Positions 6,650-14,023 of a stretch of 23,682 nt of DNA are shown here, in pieces. This DNA comes from a virus. Position numbers and translations under genes: made by a program. The stretch lies in IMG/VR virus record IMGVR_UViG_3300015371_000181, positions 1-23,682 of that record. One strand, 5' to 3'. Positions within the stretch are counted from its first letter, which is position 1. Every line of letters begins with the position of its first letter. The notes under the pieces were generated by a model that made no database searches, had not been told where the DNA came from, and saw only the letters and a program-made list of their open reading frames with translations.

Positions 6650-8605
6650 TCATGCGTAGTAGGAGTCGAATCCGAGTCGCTGCCACGCAGCGGTGCTCTG
6701 GGCGGACGAGTCGACGTTGTAAAGGTTCGAGTCGGTCTTGATCGTCGTGAACATGTAGCGGCACACGCCGGGGCTGGTCGTTCCGCACCCGTCGAGGTAG
6801 ACACGAATGCTGTCCCACCACGCCGCCTTATCCGTGTGGTTCTGGCTGGTGGCGCCGTCGGCACAGGCGATCTCTCCGATCATCCAATCCTTGTTCCGAG
6901 CGACTGCTTGGGCGCGGACGTCGTCGAGGAGCGTCGCCGCGACAGTTCCGTACTGGACGACGCCGCCACTGAGATTGTTGTAGACGTCACTCCCCACGAG
7001 TTCGTAGTAGCTAGTCCCGGCCGGCGCGGGGCTCGACCCGAGGTCGGGGTCGTAATCCGTGTACGACTTCCCCGGTAGCGGCGAGTTCACCGATCCGTTC
7101 GTGAACATGCGATCCCAGCCGACGTACGCCATGATGATCGGACCGCCGATGAATGCTCCCGTGACGGAGTGGACGCTCGCGCCGAGGCTGTCGAGCAGGA
7201 CGCGGAAGTGGCGGAACGCGTCGATGAACTGTTGCGTCGTTCCGAGCGGATCCCACTGCGGGACGGTCACCTCGTGGCCGTAACAGATGATGAACGGGTT
7301 CGTGGTTGACCATCGCCCGCTGTTGACGATGTTCGTGACGGTCGTCGTGAACCTGGCGTCATAGGTGCCGCTGATCGCGGCGGCGTAGGATTCCGTCGCG
7401 GGGTCGTTCTGGAGCGCGCGATACGAGGCGGTACGGCCAAGGTCGAACTGACTGATATGGGCGCCCGTGTTCACCCAGTTCGTCGAGATGTCCGCGTTCT
7501 GTCTCAGGCCGTGGAAACTCCGACCGATCAACGCTTCGACGGCAGCTACGTCCGTGCCGCCGAGCGCCTGGTTCGAATATCCGAGGACGCAGACGTCCGT
7601 GGGGGCGTATGAGAATCGTGGAATGCCGGTGTCTCCTACGAGAGCTGAGCCCGTCGATCCGACGGCGACGAGGCCGGTATCGCCTACGCTCGTACTGCTC
7701 GTGTCGCCGACAGTGACGTACCCAGTCGCCGGCGTCGTGATCAGCGTCGGCGTGACCGCGGCCGTCGTCGGCCGCGCCGAGGGGAGGATGATCCGGGAGC
7801 GGCGGTGACGCCGCGGCCGGAACGCTGCCTGGTCGACGACGGTGACCGTCCGCGGCGGATTCCCCGTGACGATCACGGGCCGCGGAACGATGACACGACC
7901 CGTTCGTGGCCGTCTTCGCTGCAGCGCGGCCGAGTCGACGACGGTGACTGTCCGCGGCGGCGTGACGATTACCGCGAACGGGTGCGGAGCGATGACAGCT
8001 CCACCACGACGGCGCTGCAGCGGCGTTCGCGCCTGGACGACGACTGGTCGCGGAGGAGCGACGAACACCGCCTGCGTGACCGCGGCGAGTGATTGCCGCT
8101 GCGGCCCGATGACGAGGCTCCGCCGCTGCCTGCGCGGCGAAGCGGCTTCGACGATGCTCGTCGTCTTCGGCGGAGCGACGAACGCTGCCTGCACCGCCGC
8201 AGCTAACGCTTGGCGCTGCGGCCCGATGACGACGCTCCGCAACCGCCTGCGAGGCGTCGAAGCCTCGACCAGTAGCGTCGTCCGTAGCGGCCCCTGGTAT
8301 GGCGTGAACGCCGCTAGCGCCGCCGGTCGCGGCGCGATCACCCGTCCCGATCGCTGCCGACGCGGCGCAGACGTGTCGATGATGGTGACTGTCCGCGGCG
8401 GCGTGATAGTCACCGCGAGCGCCTGCCGCTGCGGCAGCGTTACATCCGCGTCGCGACCCCCGTGGATGCGCTGCGGATAATGCGACTGGACGACATGGAC
8501 CGTCTGCGGAGGAAGACCAGTCGGCGCCGCGACGACGCTCGCCGCGAGCTGGAGCCCGCCGAGGATGATCGGCTTCGACGGGAAGCGTCTTCCAGTCCTA
8601 GCCAT
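6650..8605 (-). CDS. Repeat-stalk protein with C-terminal GH26-like glycosidase domain
   Basis: A 651-residue protein; its ATG abuts the previous stop (TAGATG). Residues about 32-283 are seven degenerate 32-40-residue units built on PPRTVTVVD, an Arg cluster (RRR), then VI.P. Residues 297-327 are short VGDTG-type repeats. The rest (about 330-651) looks like a TIM-barrel glycoside hydrolase of GH26/clan-A type: YGHEV (Glu445, possible acid/base), VGSDVYN (about 536-542), DWMIGEI (Glu578, possible nucleophile) followed by KAAWWDSI. It would cleave a polysaccharide, perhaps host capsule or extracellular glycan. The basic repeat part could be a stalk or bind a charged surface. Unusually, it sits between capsid-associated genes and the head-tail connector rather than among tail fibre genes. 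The GH family call is from motif memory; substrate is unknown. Confidence 0.75.
   Translation of the reverse strand: MARTGRRFPSKPIILGGLQLAASVVAAPTGLPPQTVHVVQSHYPQRIHGGRDADVTLPQRQALAVTITPPRTVTIIDTSAPRRQRSGRVIAPRPAALAAFTPYQGPLRTTLLVEASTPRRRLRSVVIGPQRQALAAAVQAAFVAPPKTTSIVEAASPRRQRRSLVIGPQRQSLAAVTQAVFVAPPRPVVVQARTPLQRRRGGAVIAPHPFAVIVTPPRTVTVVDSAALQRRRPRTGRVIVPRPVIVTGNPPRTVTVVDQAAFRPRRHRRSRIILPSARPTTAAVTPTLITTPATGYVTVGDTSSTSVGDTGLVAVGSTGSALVGDTGIPRFSYAPTDVCVLGYSNQALGGTDVAAVEALIGRSFHGLRQNADISTNWVNTGAHISQFDLGRTASYRALQNDPATESYAAAISGTYDARFTTTVTNIVNSGRWSTTNPFIICYGHEVTVPQWDPLGTTQQFIDAFRHFRVLLDSLGASVHSVTGAFIGGPIIMAYVGWDRMFTNGSVNSPLPGKSYTDYDPDLGSSPAPAGTSYYELVGSDVYNNLSGGVVQYGTVAATLLDDVRAQAVARNKDWMIGEIACADGATSQNHTDKAAWWDSIRVYLDGCGTTSPGVCRYMFTTIKTDSNLYNVDSSAQSTAAWQRLGFDSYYA
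7625..7717 (-). repeat. Short GDT peptide repeat (4 units) before the glycosidase domain
   Basis: This coding segment (residues about 297-327) reads as four 8-9-residue units around VGDT or VGST (VTVGDTSST, SVGDTGLV, AVGSTGSA, LVGDTG). It looks like a flexible or beta-solenoid-like linker between the Arg-rich repeats and the catalytic domain. Confidence 0.75.
7757..8512 (-). repeat. Seven Arg/Pro-rich degenerate coding repeats
   Basis: Units begin with Pro-Pro (or GPL) near residues 32, 69, 105, 145, 184, 216 and 250. Each has a hydrophobic strand (TVTVVD), an Arg-rich turn and a second strand (RVIAPRP or SVVIGPQRQ), then Ala/Val/Thr residues. On the DNA the units share blocks such as gacggtgactgtccgcggcg, so they probably arose by tandem duplication and can be expected to recombine. 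Confidence 0.85.
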
Positions 8606-9490
8606 CTACCACACCGCCGGCGACGAAGGAGCCACCGTAATCACCACGGGCCGCGGCGGAGCGACGAACGGAGCCGCCACCACGGGGGGCGAGACGTTCG
8701 AGAGATCCTCGAAGAACCCGATCGGCGACGTCCACGGGCCAGGCGACCAGATCGGCGGTCGATACGTGTCGTCGAGAAGATTCGCCGGCAACGGGACGCC
8801 ATCCGGACGGAACACGACGATCTGATCGAGAATCCCACCACTGTCCGACAAGAACGTCGGCGCGCTCGTCACCGTCGTCGCCGCACCAGCCGGCATGATC
8901 CGATATTCGGTGTATTGGTGCAGGAACGGCGTCGTCACTCCGGCCACGGGTCCGTCCTGGAACTCGGTGAAGTTCGTCGACGGCGTCCCCGTCTCGCCCT
9001 GCGCACCAGCCCCGATATGGACGACCTGGCCGATCGCGAGTTCGCCGCCATCCACATTCCCGCGCGTCGTCACCGTCGGCTGCGCCGTACCGAACTGGCC
9101 GCGATTCGAATGCCACTGATCCGCGACTTCCTGCGCCACTCCCGAGACGCCCATCGCTGCTAGGCAATGCCGCGTCGGAGACTGGTTGTAGTTCAACGTC
9201 CACGTCGCCGGACCCGTGACGCCCGGAAAGAGCGTTGATGCGTAGATCTGGATGATCCACCCATCCCCGTTCTGGACGCCAGACATGAGGGGATAGATGA
9301 TCGCGGTGAATCCGATCCCCTTGTCGTTCGTGATCGACGTGATATTCGTCGCCGAGGCGAGCCTCGTCGACGCGATAATGAAAAGCGTGTCGCCCTGCGG
9401 GACGTCCGCGTTCTGCGTGATCGTGTCAGACGCGCTAGTGGCGGTACTGGTGACGGTCGTCGCCGCCGAGTATGGGGTACCGATAGCCAC
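8606..9490 (-). CDS. Virion surface/adhesin-like beta protein
   Basis: A 294-residue protein; GTG start directly follows the previous TGA. The main part (residues 1-260) has the pattern of phage and bacterial adhesin-type beta-sandwich proteins: VPQGDTLFIIAST near 30, TNDKGIGF, GPATWTLNYNQ and a late QIVVFRPDG. The last 25 residues (APFVAPPRPVVITVAP) match the start of a repeat unit of the next protein (VFVAPPRPVVVQA). This suggests that the two products share an interaction surface or that repeat units have recombined across the gene boundary. It is probably a capsid-attached or fibre protein. No enzymatic motif was seen. Confidence 0.65.
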   Translation of the reverse strand: MAIGTPYSAATTVTSTATSASDTITQNADVPQGDTLFIIASTRLASATNITSITNDKGIGFTAIIYPLMSGVQNGDGWIIQIYASTLFPGVTGPATWTLNYNQSPTRHCLAAMGVSGVAQEVADQWHSNRGQFGTAQPTVTTRGNVDGGELAIGQVVHIGAGAQGETGTPSTNFTEFQDGPVAGVTTPFLHQYTEYRIMPAGAATTVTSAPTFLSDSGGILDQIVVFRPDGVPLPANLLDDTYRPPIWSPGPWTSPIGFFEDLSNVSPPVVAAPFVAPPRPVVITVAPSSPAVW

Positions 9491-10039
9491 TCAGTAGACC
9501 GACTCCACCGTGTAAAGATGCGCGGTCAGCGTGTTCGACGCGGAAGCGGCGCTCCACGTCAGATAGGTGCCGAGGTTCTGCTGTATCTCGACGTTGAAGC
9601 CACCAGACACGGCCGGAGCCGACGCGGGAAGGAACTGCCCGACCTTCGTGTTCGTCGCCGCGTCCGTCACCGTGAGCTCGCCGATCCCCATCACGTTCGC
9701 CGCCGTCGCGCCATATGCGTCCGACCGGCACGCGATGTCGACTTCGAGACGCCAGATCAGGTTCGCAGCGCCGGACGCTGTCGTGATCGCGGATGAAGCA
9801 CACACGACGCCGTCAGCGTTCGTTCCCGCCGATCCGAGATGCACCTTGAACGTCATCGTCGGCGTGACCGTCGTGGAAAACTGTCCCCACGCTCGGATTC
9901 GGAGAGTCCGTTCGCCACGAAAGAACCTGGGCGGCAGGATGAGGTTCGGAGCGAGCAGCGTCTCCGTTGTCGTGTTCGCGACGGCGGTAAGCGCCTGGTT
10001 CTCGTACTGGATGCACTCGACCCAGGTGTTCTTACTCAT
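9491..10039 (-). CDS. Virion structural protein, beta-rich
   Basis: A 182-residue protein with ATG at 10039 and GAGGT upstream. It opens with TWVECIQYENQALTAVANTTT and TLLAPNLILPPRFFRGERTLRIRAWGQ-type segments and then alternates strands rich in Thr, Ala and Ser (TPTMTFKVHLGSAG). The form is that of a jelly-roll or fibre-head-like structural protein commonly found after phage capsid genes. The name of the family is not recalled with confidence. Neighbours are likely capsid accessory proteins, so head fibre or decoration is the best guess. Confidence 0.65.
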   Translation of the reverse strand: MSKNTWVECIQYENQALTAVANTTTETLLAPNLILPPRFFRGERTLRIRAWGQFSTTVTPTMTFKVHLGSAGTNADGVVCASSAITTASGAANLIWRLEVDIACRSDAYGATAANVMGIGELTVTDAATNTKVGQFLPASAPAVSGGFNVEIQQNLGTYLTWSAASASNTLTAHLYTVESVY

Positions 10040-10048
10040 GCCGCTACC

Positions 10049-10525
10049 TCACTCATCCCATTCGAAGTATGCGCGGGCGTTCACCGTCGCTGACGTGTTC
10101 ACGCGGAGCGCGATGCCCTTCATCGACGTCGACGCCGTGTCGAACCCCGCCGGCTCGCGACCGAGCGGAAACTGGATCGTGAAGACACCCATGAACTGGG
10201 GCACGAACCACGACTTCATCGGCGTGAGCACGGTCGGCTCGGCCGTGTACTGACCCGAGACTGATGCCTGCGCGGTGACGCCGGCGTAGCCACGGATCTG
10301 GGTGATCGTCCCGACCGTGCCGGGAGTACCCGCCGTCGCCTGCGTCGACGCGCACAGCTCGACGACCGCGGGGACGGCGTTGTTCGTGACGCCGTCGAAA
10401 CTGATTCCGAACTCGACCAGCACCGGAGGCGCAGCATTCGTGGGGCTGATGAGATTCAGGATCGTTTTCGCGCCAGTAGCCATCGAAAACGATGCCCCGG
10501 ACGTACATGCGAATCCTGCTGCCAT
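10049..10525 (-). CDS. Virion structural protein (capsid-associated), unknown fold
   Basis: A 158-residue protein with ATG at 10525 and AAGGAG 7 bases upstream. It contains LISPTNAAPPVLVEFGISFD, then TVGTITQIRG, FPLGREP and the ending RAYFEWDE, a layout I associate with small virion proteins of many environmental siphoviruses. No catalytic motif or export signal is present. Position between the SAP-like gene and two other beta-rich genes suggests a capsid decoration or head-fibre role. It may be co-assembled with the 182-residue neighbour. Confidence 0.65.
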   Translation of the reverse strand: MAAGFACTSGASFSMATGAKTILNLISPTNAAPPVLVEFGISFDGVTNNAVPAVVELCASTQATAGTPGTVGTITQIRGYAGVTAQASVSGQYTAEPTVLTPMKSWFVPQFMGVFTIQFPLGREPAGFDTASTSMKGIALRVNTSATVNARAYFEWDE

Positions 10526-10535
10526 CTCTAACTCC

Positions 10536-10916
10536 TTATTGTCCGCGGAGCTTGATCGCGTCGATCAAGCCCTGTTTGTTGAGGGTTCCGGGGGTCACGC
10601 CGCGGCTGCGGGCGACGTCTCTCAGTTCGGCGATCGTGAGCGACTCGAAGTCTTCGACGGCTTGCGGCTCCTCGCCGGCTTCGGGTTCGACGGTGATGCG
10701 TTCCTCGCCGGGCGCCGCGGTTGCCTGCTCGACGCCACCCGATCCGAAACGAACGAACTGTGACTCGTCGACCTCTTCGAACAACGCTTCGCGGCCCTTC
10801 ACGATCGACGAGTCGGCGGTGGCGAGGTCGCCCGCTGAGACCTGTTGGGGAGCTCCGTCGAGCATCGTCACGAACGATTCTTTCGCCCGATAAAACGTCG
10901 CCTTTTTCCGTGCCAT
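10536..10916 (-). CDS. Capsid-associated protein with C-terminal SAP/Rho-N-like domain
   Basis: A 126-residue protein with ATG at 10916 and a purine-rich AGGAGGAG sequence upstream. The N-terminal region (ATFYRAKESFVTMLDGAPQ, residues about 5-45) looks like a small beta domain often found in phage head proteins. After an acidic, Glu/Ala/Pro-rich linker, residues about 90-126 read FESLTIAELRDVARSRGV.PGTLNKQGLIDAIKL, a helix-extended-helix pattern like SAP/LEM or Rho N-terminal domains, which bind nucleic acid or proteins. Such proteins are frequent next to HK97-type capsid genes. A role in capsid or DNA interaction is inference. Confidence 0.72.
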   Translation of the reverse strand: MARKKATFYRAKESFVTMLDGAPQQVSAGDLATADSSIVKGREALFEEVDESQFVRFGSGGVEQATAAPGEERITVEPEAGEEPQAVEDFESLTIAELRDVARSRGVTPGTLNKQGLIDAIKLRGQ

Positions 10917-10929
10917 CCCTCTTCTCCTC

Positions 10930-11217
10930 CTAGTGGCGGGTTGCTGTCCCTCCGGACGTGTACGCGTTAGTGAACGTCGACCCGTTCAGGGTGAACGTGT
11001 TCCCGCCTGTCCGGGTGACGACCCAGTTCCCGTTCGCTTCGACGGTGCCGCCGACGGACGCGACGGTGACGTTGCTGCCAGTCTGGAACTTGTGGCCGTT
11101 CGCGGTGAGTTGGATCAAGCCACCCGCATTCGCGGCTCCGGTGATGGCGATGCTGTACGTCTTGTGGCCGCGTTGGCCCTGCTGCTGGCTCTGCGCTCCC
11201 TGTCCCTGCTCGCTCAC
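10930..11217 (-). CDS. FCCH-domain-like capsid accessory protein
   Basis: A 95-residue protein starting at a GTG in a GTGA overlap with the previous gene. After a Gln/Gly-rich N-terminus (QGAQSQQQGQRG) the sequence TYSIAITGAANAGGLIQLT, then GHKFQTGSNVTV, VGGTVEANGNWVV and FTLNGSTFTNAYTSGGTA follow the well-known phage repeat related to the FCCH beta-barrel domain of ubiquitin-activating enzymes. This module is common in phage structural and decoration proteins; no enzymatic role is implied. It is encoded two genes downstream of the major capsid protein, so surface decoration of the head is likely. Confidence 0.75.
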   Translation of the reverse strand: MSEQGQGAQSQQQGQRGHKTYSIAITGAANAGGLIQLTANGHKFQTGSNVTVASVGGTVEANGNWVVTRTGGNTFTLNGSTFTNAYTSGGTATRH

Positions 11218-11351
11218 TTGCCGAGCCGGGGGATCGCGGGGTTCGGACCCTTCGAGAGCCGCGGCATCGGCGGAGTCCGCTTGACGATGCCTTTCCCCGT
11301 CGCCGGCTGCTTCGGGTGGACCTGGCCCGACACGACTGGCTTCTGCGCCAT
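11214..11351 (-). CDS. Small Pro/Lys-rich protein downstream of capsid gene
   Basis: A 45-residue basic protein (MAQKPVVSGQVHPKQPATGK at the start, ending PNPAIPRLGK) with a strong AGGAGG 5 bases before the ATG. Its stop overlaps the next start (GTGA). It is too short for most default gene cut-offs but the ribosome binding site and tight coupling argue that it is real. It contains no known domain. It is likely disordered. It could be a small capsid cement or an assembly factor, but that is a guess from its place right after the major capsid protein. Confidence 0.65.
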   Translation of the reverse strand: MAQKPVVSGQVHPKQPATGKGIVKRTPPMPRLSKGPNPAIPRLGK

Positions 11352-11369
11352 CTGATCCTCCTATGGGTA

Positions 11370-11395
11370 GGGGCGCCCCATCGTGGCGACGCCCC
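11370..11395 (-). terminator. Possible terminator hairpin after major capsid gene
   Basis: GGGGCG (11370-11375) and CGCCCC (11390-11395) form an inverted repeat 20 bases below the capsid stop, with nearby GGG/CCC bases that could extend it. There is no T run. A partial terminator after the capsid gene is common in phages, allowing higher capsid than downstream expression. Confidence 0.35.
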
Positions 11396-11414
11396 ATATC
11401 CCCATTGGTTCGGT

Positions 11415-12881
11415 TTAGGTGGTTCCGGTCAGCGCGACGAACGCGTTGGCGGACAGCACCTTCGACGTGTTGCGCCAGTAGGCGTAGAGTCCTCGCTGGC
11501 CGATCGGCAGCCGGTTCGCGGCTCCGAAGATGTGCGGGATCAGCTCGACGTTCATGCCGATCCGGTCGACGATCAGGAAATAGTTGAAGTCGCCGACGAT
11601 CATGATCTTCGTCGCGTTCACGACTGTCGCCTGCATCCCTGACGCCTCCCACGCACCCCGGCCGAGCAGCGTCGCGCCCGTGTTACCGGGAGTCGGCGCC
11701 TGCGTGACGAGGCCCTGCGACACGTACAGCCAGAGGGCTGCGCCGCCGGCGGTGTCGATCGCGCGGACGACGTTGTAGATACCGCGGTTCGCCACGAACG
11801 ACTCGTTCGGACGGAACCTTGGCGGAAGCGCCGCCTCCAACGCGTACAGGTTCGCGGCCGTCACCGTCAAGCCGGTAGAGGCGGCGACGGTGTTGGTGGT
11901 GCCGGTCACGAAGCCCTGCGGGAAGACGGTCGTGCCGACGCCGGTTACGAACTGGGCGCCTTCGAGCTCGTCCTTGCCGTCCTGGATCATCCGAGCCATC
12001 TCGGATTCGAGGGCTCCCCAGTCCTCCCCGATCTCCAGGGAGTAGGTGACCATCGTGTGGGCCTTCTGCACCTGCGCAGACGGCTGCACGAGCGTCGGGG
12101 ACGCGTCGGCGACTTCCGTCGCCTCCGCGATGTACGTCGCCGTCACCGATGGAGACGTGACGCCCTGCCACGTGTTCGAACCCGAGATCGTCACCGTCCG
12201 CGCCAGGGCGCGAGCCGGGTTCACGACGAGGTTCGACGTCGGGATCAGAGTCGGGTCAAGCGCGAACGGGACAGCGAAACCACCGCCAGAACCTGCGGTG
12301 CTCAGGCTGGCACGCTCTTCGTTCGAGAGTGGCTTGCCGACGAGTGACTTCCCGAACGCCTGCCGATACGTCGGCGAGCCGGTCTGGAGGATCCTGCGGG
12401 CGACGTCGCCGGGCACAGCCTCCTGCGTGTACTGCAGGAGCCGCTCGACGTGTCCCTTCGCTCGTCCCTCTTCGACCTCGGGGTGAGGCAGCGTCGCCCG
12501 CTCGATCGCGTGCATCGCGTTCGTGCGGAGCTTGCGGACCTCGTCGTCGGGGTTGTTCGCCTGGGTGCGGATCTCCGCGAGGTCGTAGATATCCGCGTCT
12601 CGCCGCTTCGAAATGACGTTGAACGAGCCGCTGCGTTCTGTCCGCTCCGGCTCGGCCGTGATCTCGTGGATGCGCTGGAACCGAGCCTCCAGCTCCTGGA
12701 TCAGCTTCTCGTTCGATTCCATCTCCTCGTTGAGTCCGTTCCATTCGCTACGCGACTCGTCGGGGAGCGCCTCGCCGGCGTATTCGGCGTTGATCTCGTT
12801 CAGCCTGACACGGATCGCGGCCTGCCGTTCGTGCAGTTCGGTCAGACGAGGATGCTCCTCGCCCGCTACAACAGTAGCCAT
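11415..12881 (-). CDS. HK97-type major capsid protein
   Basis: A 488-residue protein with ATG at 12881, overlapping the protease end by 16 bases. Residues about 1-80 form a coiled-coil scaffolding (delta) domain (PRLTELHERQAAIRVRLNEI). A linker leads to the shell domain near residue 195 (STAGSGGGFAVPFALDPTLI), which is where the protease would be expected to cut. The rest has typical HK97-fold features: SNTWQGVT, a spine-helix region (KAHTMVTYSLEIGEDWG), FVTGVGTTVFPQGF and VGDFNYFLIVDRIGMNVELI, ending RNTSKVLSANAFVAL. It builds the icosahedral shell after cleavage. The order portal, protease, capsid is the standard one. Confidence 0.95.
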   Translation of the reverse strand: MATVVAGEEHPRLTELHERQAAIRVRLNEINAEYAGEALPDESRSEWNGLNEEMESNEKLIQELEARFQRIHEITAEPERTERSGSFNVISKRRDADIYDLAEIRTQANNPDDEVRKLRTNAMHAIERATLPHPEVEEGRAKGHVERLLQYTQEAVPGDVARRILQTGSPTYRQAFGKSLVGKPLSNEERASLSTAGSGGGFAVPFALDPTLIPTSNLVVNPARALARTVTISGSNTWQGVTSPSVTATYIAEATEVADASPTLVQPSAQVQKAHTMVTYSLEIGEDWGALESEMARMIQDGKDELEGAQFVTGVGTTVFPQGFVTGTTNTVAASTGLTVTAANLYALEAALPPRFRPNESFVANRGIYNVVRAIDTAGGAALWLYVSQGLVTQAPTPGNTGATLLGRGAWEASGMQATVVNATKIMIVGDFNYFLIVDRIGMNVELIPHIFGAANRLPIGQRGLYAYWRNTSKVLSANAFVALTGTT

Positions 12882-14020
12882 GATGGTTTCCCTCGTTTCT
12901 GGGTGCCATACAGTGGCGCCTGGTCGCGGGCGGTAACACTGGGTGCCGTGGGGCGGGCCGGTGTTAGCGGTGCGGTGGTGGCGTCCTCTTCGGGGATGAA
13001 CTCTACCAACTTCTCCAGATGTTCGCTATCCGAGAAGAACCGAGCCGCGGTGAAATAGTCGCTGAGGCAGCGCATCCCAGCGCCCGCCGCCTCGTAGGCG
13101 GGGAACGTGACGGGGCCGAACTCGCGGACCCTGGCCTCCTTGATCGTCCGCTCCGGAAGGCCCTCCGGGTTCGCGTCGCTCCGCGTCGGCTTCTTGTTCA
13201 CATGCTGATGCAGCACGTTGAAGCGGAAACTCGACCCGTAGAGGCCGGCTTCGAGGCCCGGCACGAGGTCGCGGTTATACGACGTGTCGAGCAGCGGCAC
13301 CTCGTAGTAGGCGCCGTGGTCGTCTTCGCGGAGCGTCTCGATCGGGCCGAGCGGCTTCTCGCCGATGTGGCCGTCGTGGCCGTGCTGGAACAGGACGCGC
13401 ATCTGGCTGATGCCGTTCTGGATCGTCCTGGCGAACGTGCCGGGCGCGATCGCCTCCATGAACGTCCCTTCCCGCTTCGAATCGATCTTCGTCCACTGGT
13501 TGAACACAGCGAAGTGGCCGACGAGCGTCCCGAGCCGACCGTCGCGTTCCTCAGACGCGTCGCGGAGCTCAAGGTCGCCCATCAGGCCGCGGTAATACTC
13601 GTCGCGTGGCACCTCTTCGGAGTGCTGCTGCTGCCAATCCTCCGGGAGGAGCTTCGTCAGGCCGAGCGCGCGGGCGCGCTTCTTGATGTGCGCCTTCGCC
13701 GCGTCGGGATTCGACGCGCGGCCGACAGCGTGGATCGCGTTGCGGAGGTCCTGCTCGTTCTCGATCGGGAACGACCCGTCCGGCATCGCCGCTCCGCTCT
13801 TGGCGAGGTTCTTGCGCTGGTCGGCCGTGAAGGTCCGCCGCGTCTCGTCTTCTGGGGTGCTCATGCGTCCTCCTGGCTCATTCGCGTACAACGCTGCGAC
13901 CTGCTTTTGGGCTTTCTGTTTCGAGATGTGACACGCGACGACGCTGCCGTCGGCGTCCTTGATGACGGCGTAGGGCTTAGAACTCGGACATTTCGCCGAG
14001 CGTGCGACGTGCCAAGGCAT
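12866..14020 (-). CDS. HK97-family prohead protease with extra N-terminal domains
   Basis: A 384-residue protein three bases after the portal stop, with GAGGAG upstream. Residues 1-48 (MPWHVARSAKCPSSKPYAVI and so on) form a small Cys/His-containing domain seen in some phage head proteases. Residues about 63-129 (FTADQRKNLAKSGAAMPDGS to LLPEDW) look like DUF6582. The S78 protease domain starts near 145: GHFAVFNQW, FQHGHDGHIGEKPLG (His213 candidate), LVPGLEAGLYGSSFRF (Ser263/264 candidate) and VTFPAYEAA. It trims the capsid delta domain and scaffold. An internal in-frame ATG at 13864 (Met53) has its own AGGAGG, so a shorter form without the first domain may also be made. The C-terminal tail is Thr/Pro/Ala-rich. 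Confidence 0.92.
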   Translation of the reverse strand: MPWHVARSAKCPSSKPYAVIKDADGSVVACHISKQKAQKQVAALYANEPGGRMSTPEDETRRTFTADQRKNLAKSGAAMPDGSFPIENEQDLRNAIHAVGRASNPDAAKAHIKKRARALGLTKLLPEDWQQQHSEEVPRDEYYRGLMGDLELRDASEERDGRLGTLVGHFAVFNQWTKIDSKREGTFMEAIAPGTFARTIQNGISQMRVLFQHGHDGHIGEKPLGPIETLREDDHGAYYEVPLLDTSYNRDLVPGLEAGLYGSSFRFNVLHQHVNKKPTRSDANPEGLPERTIKEARVREFGPVTFPAYEAAGAGMRCLSDYFTAARFFSDSEHLEKLVEFIPEEDATTAPLTPARPTAPSVTARDQAPLYGTQKRGKPSWLLL

Positions 14021-14023
14021 CGG

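Noticed and set aside
5762-7078. 438-codon plus-strand open frame
   Set aside because: Antisense to three well-supported minus-strand genes; no recognisable domain.
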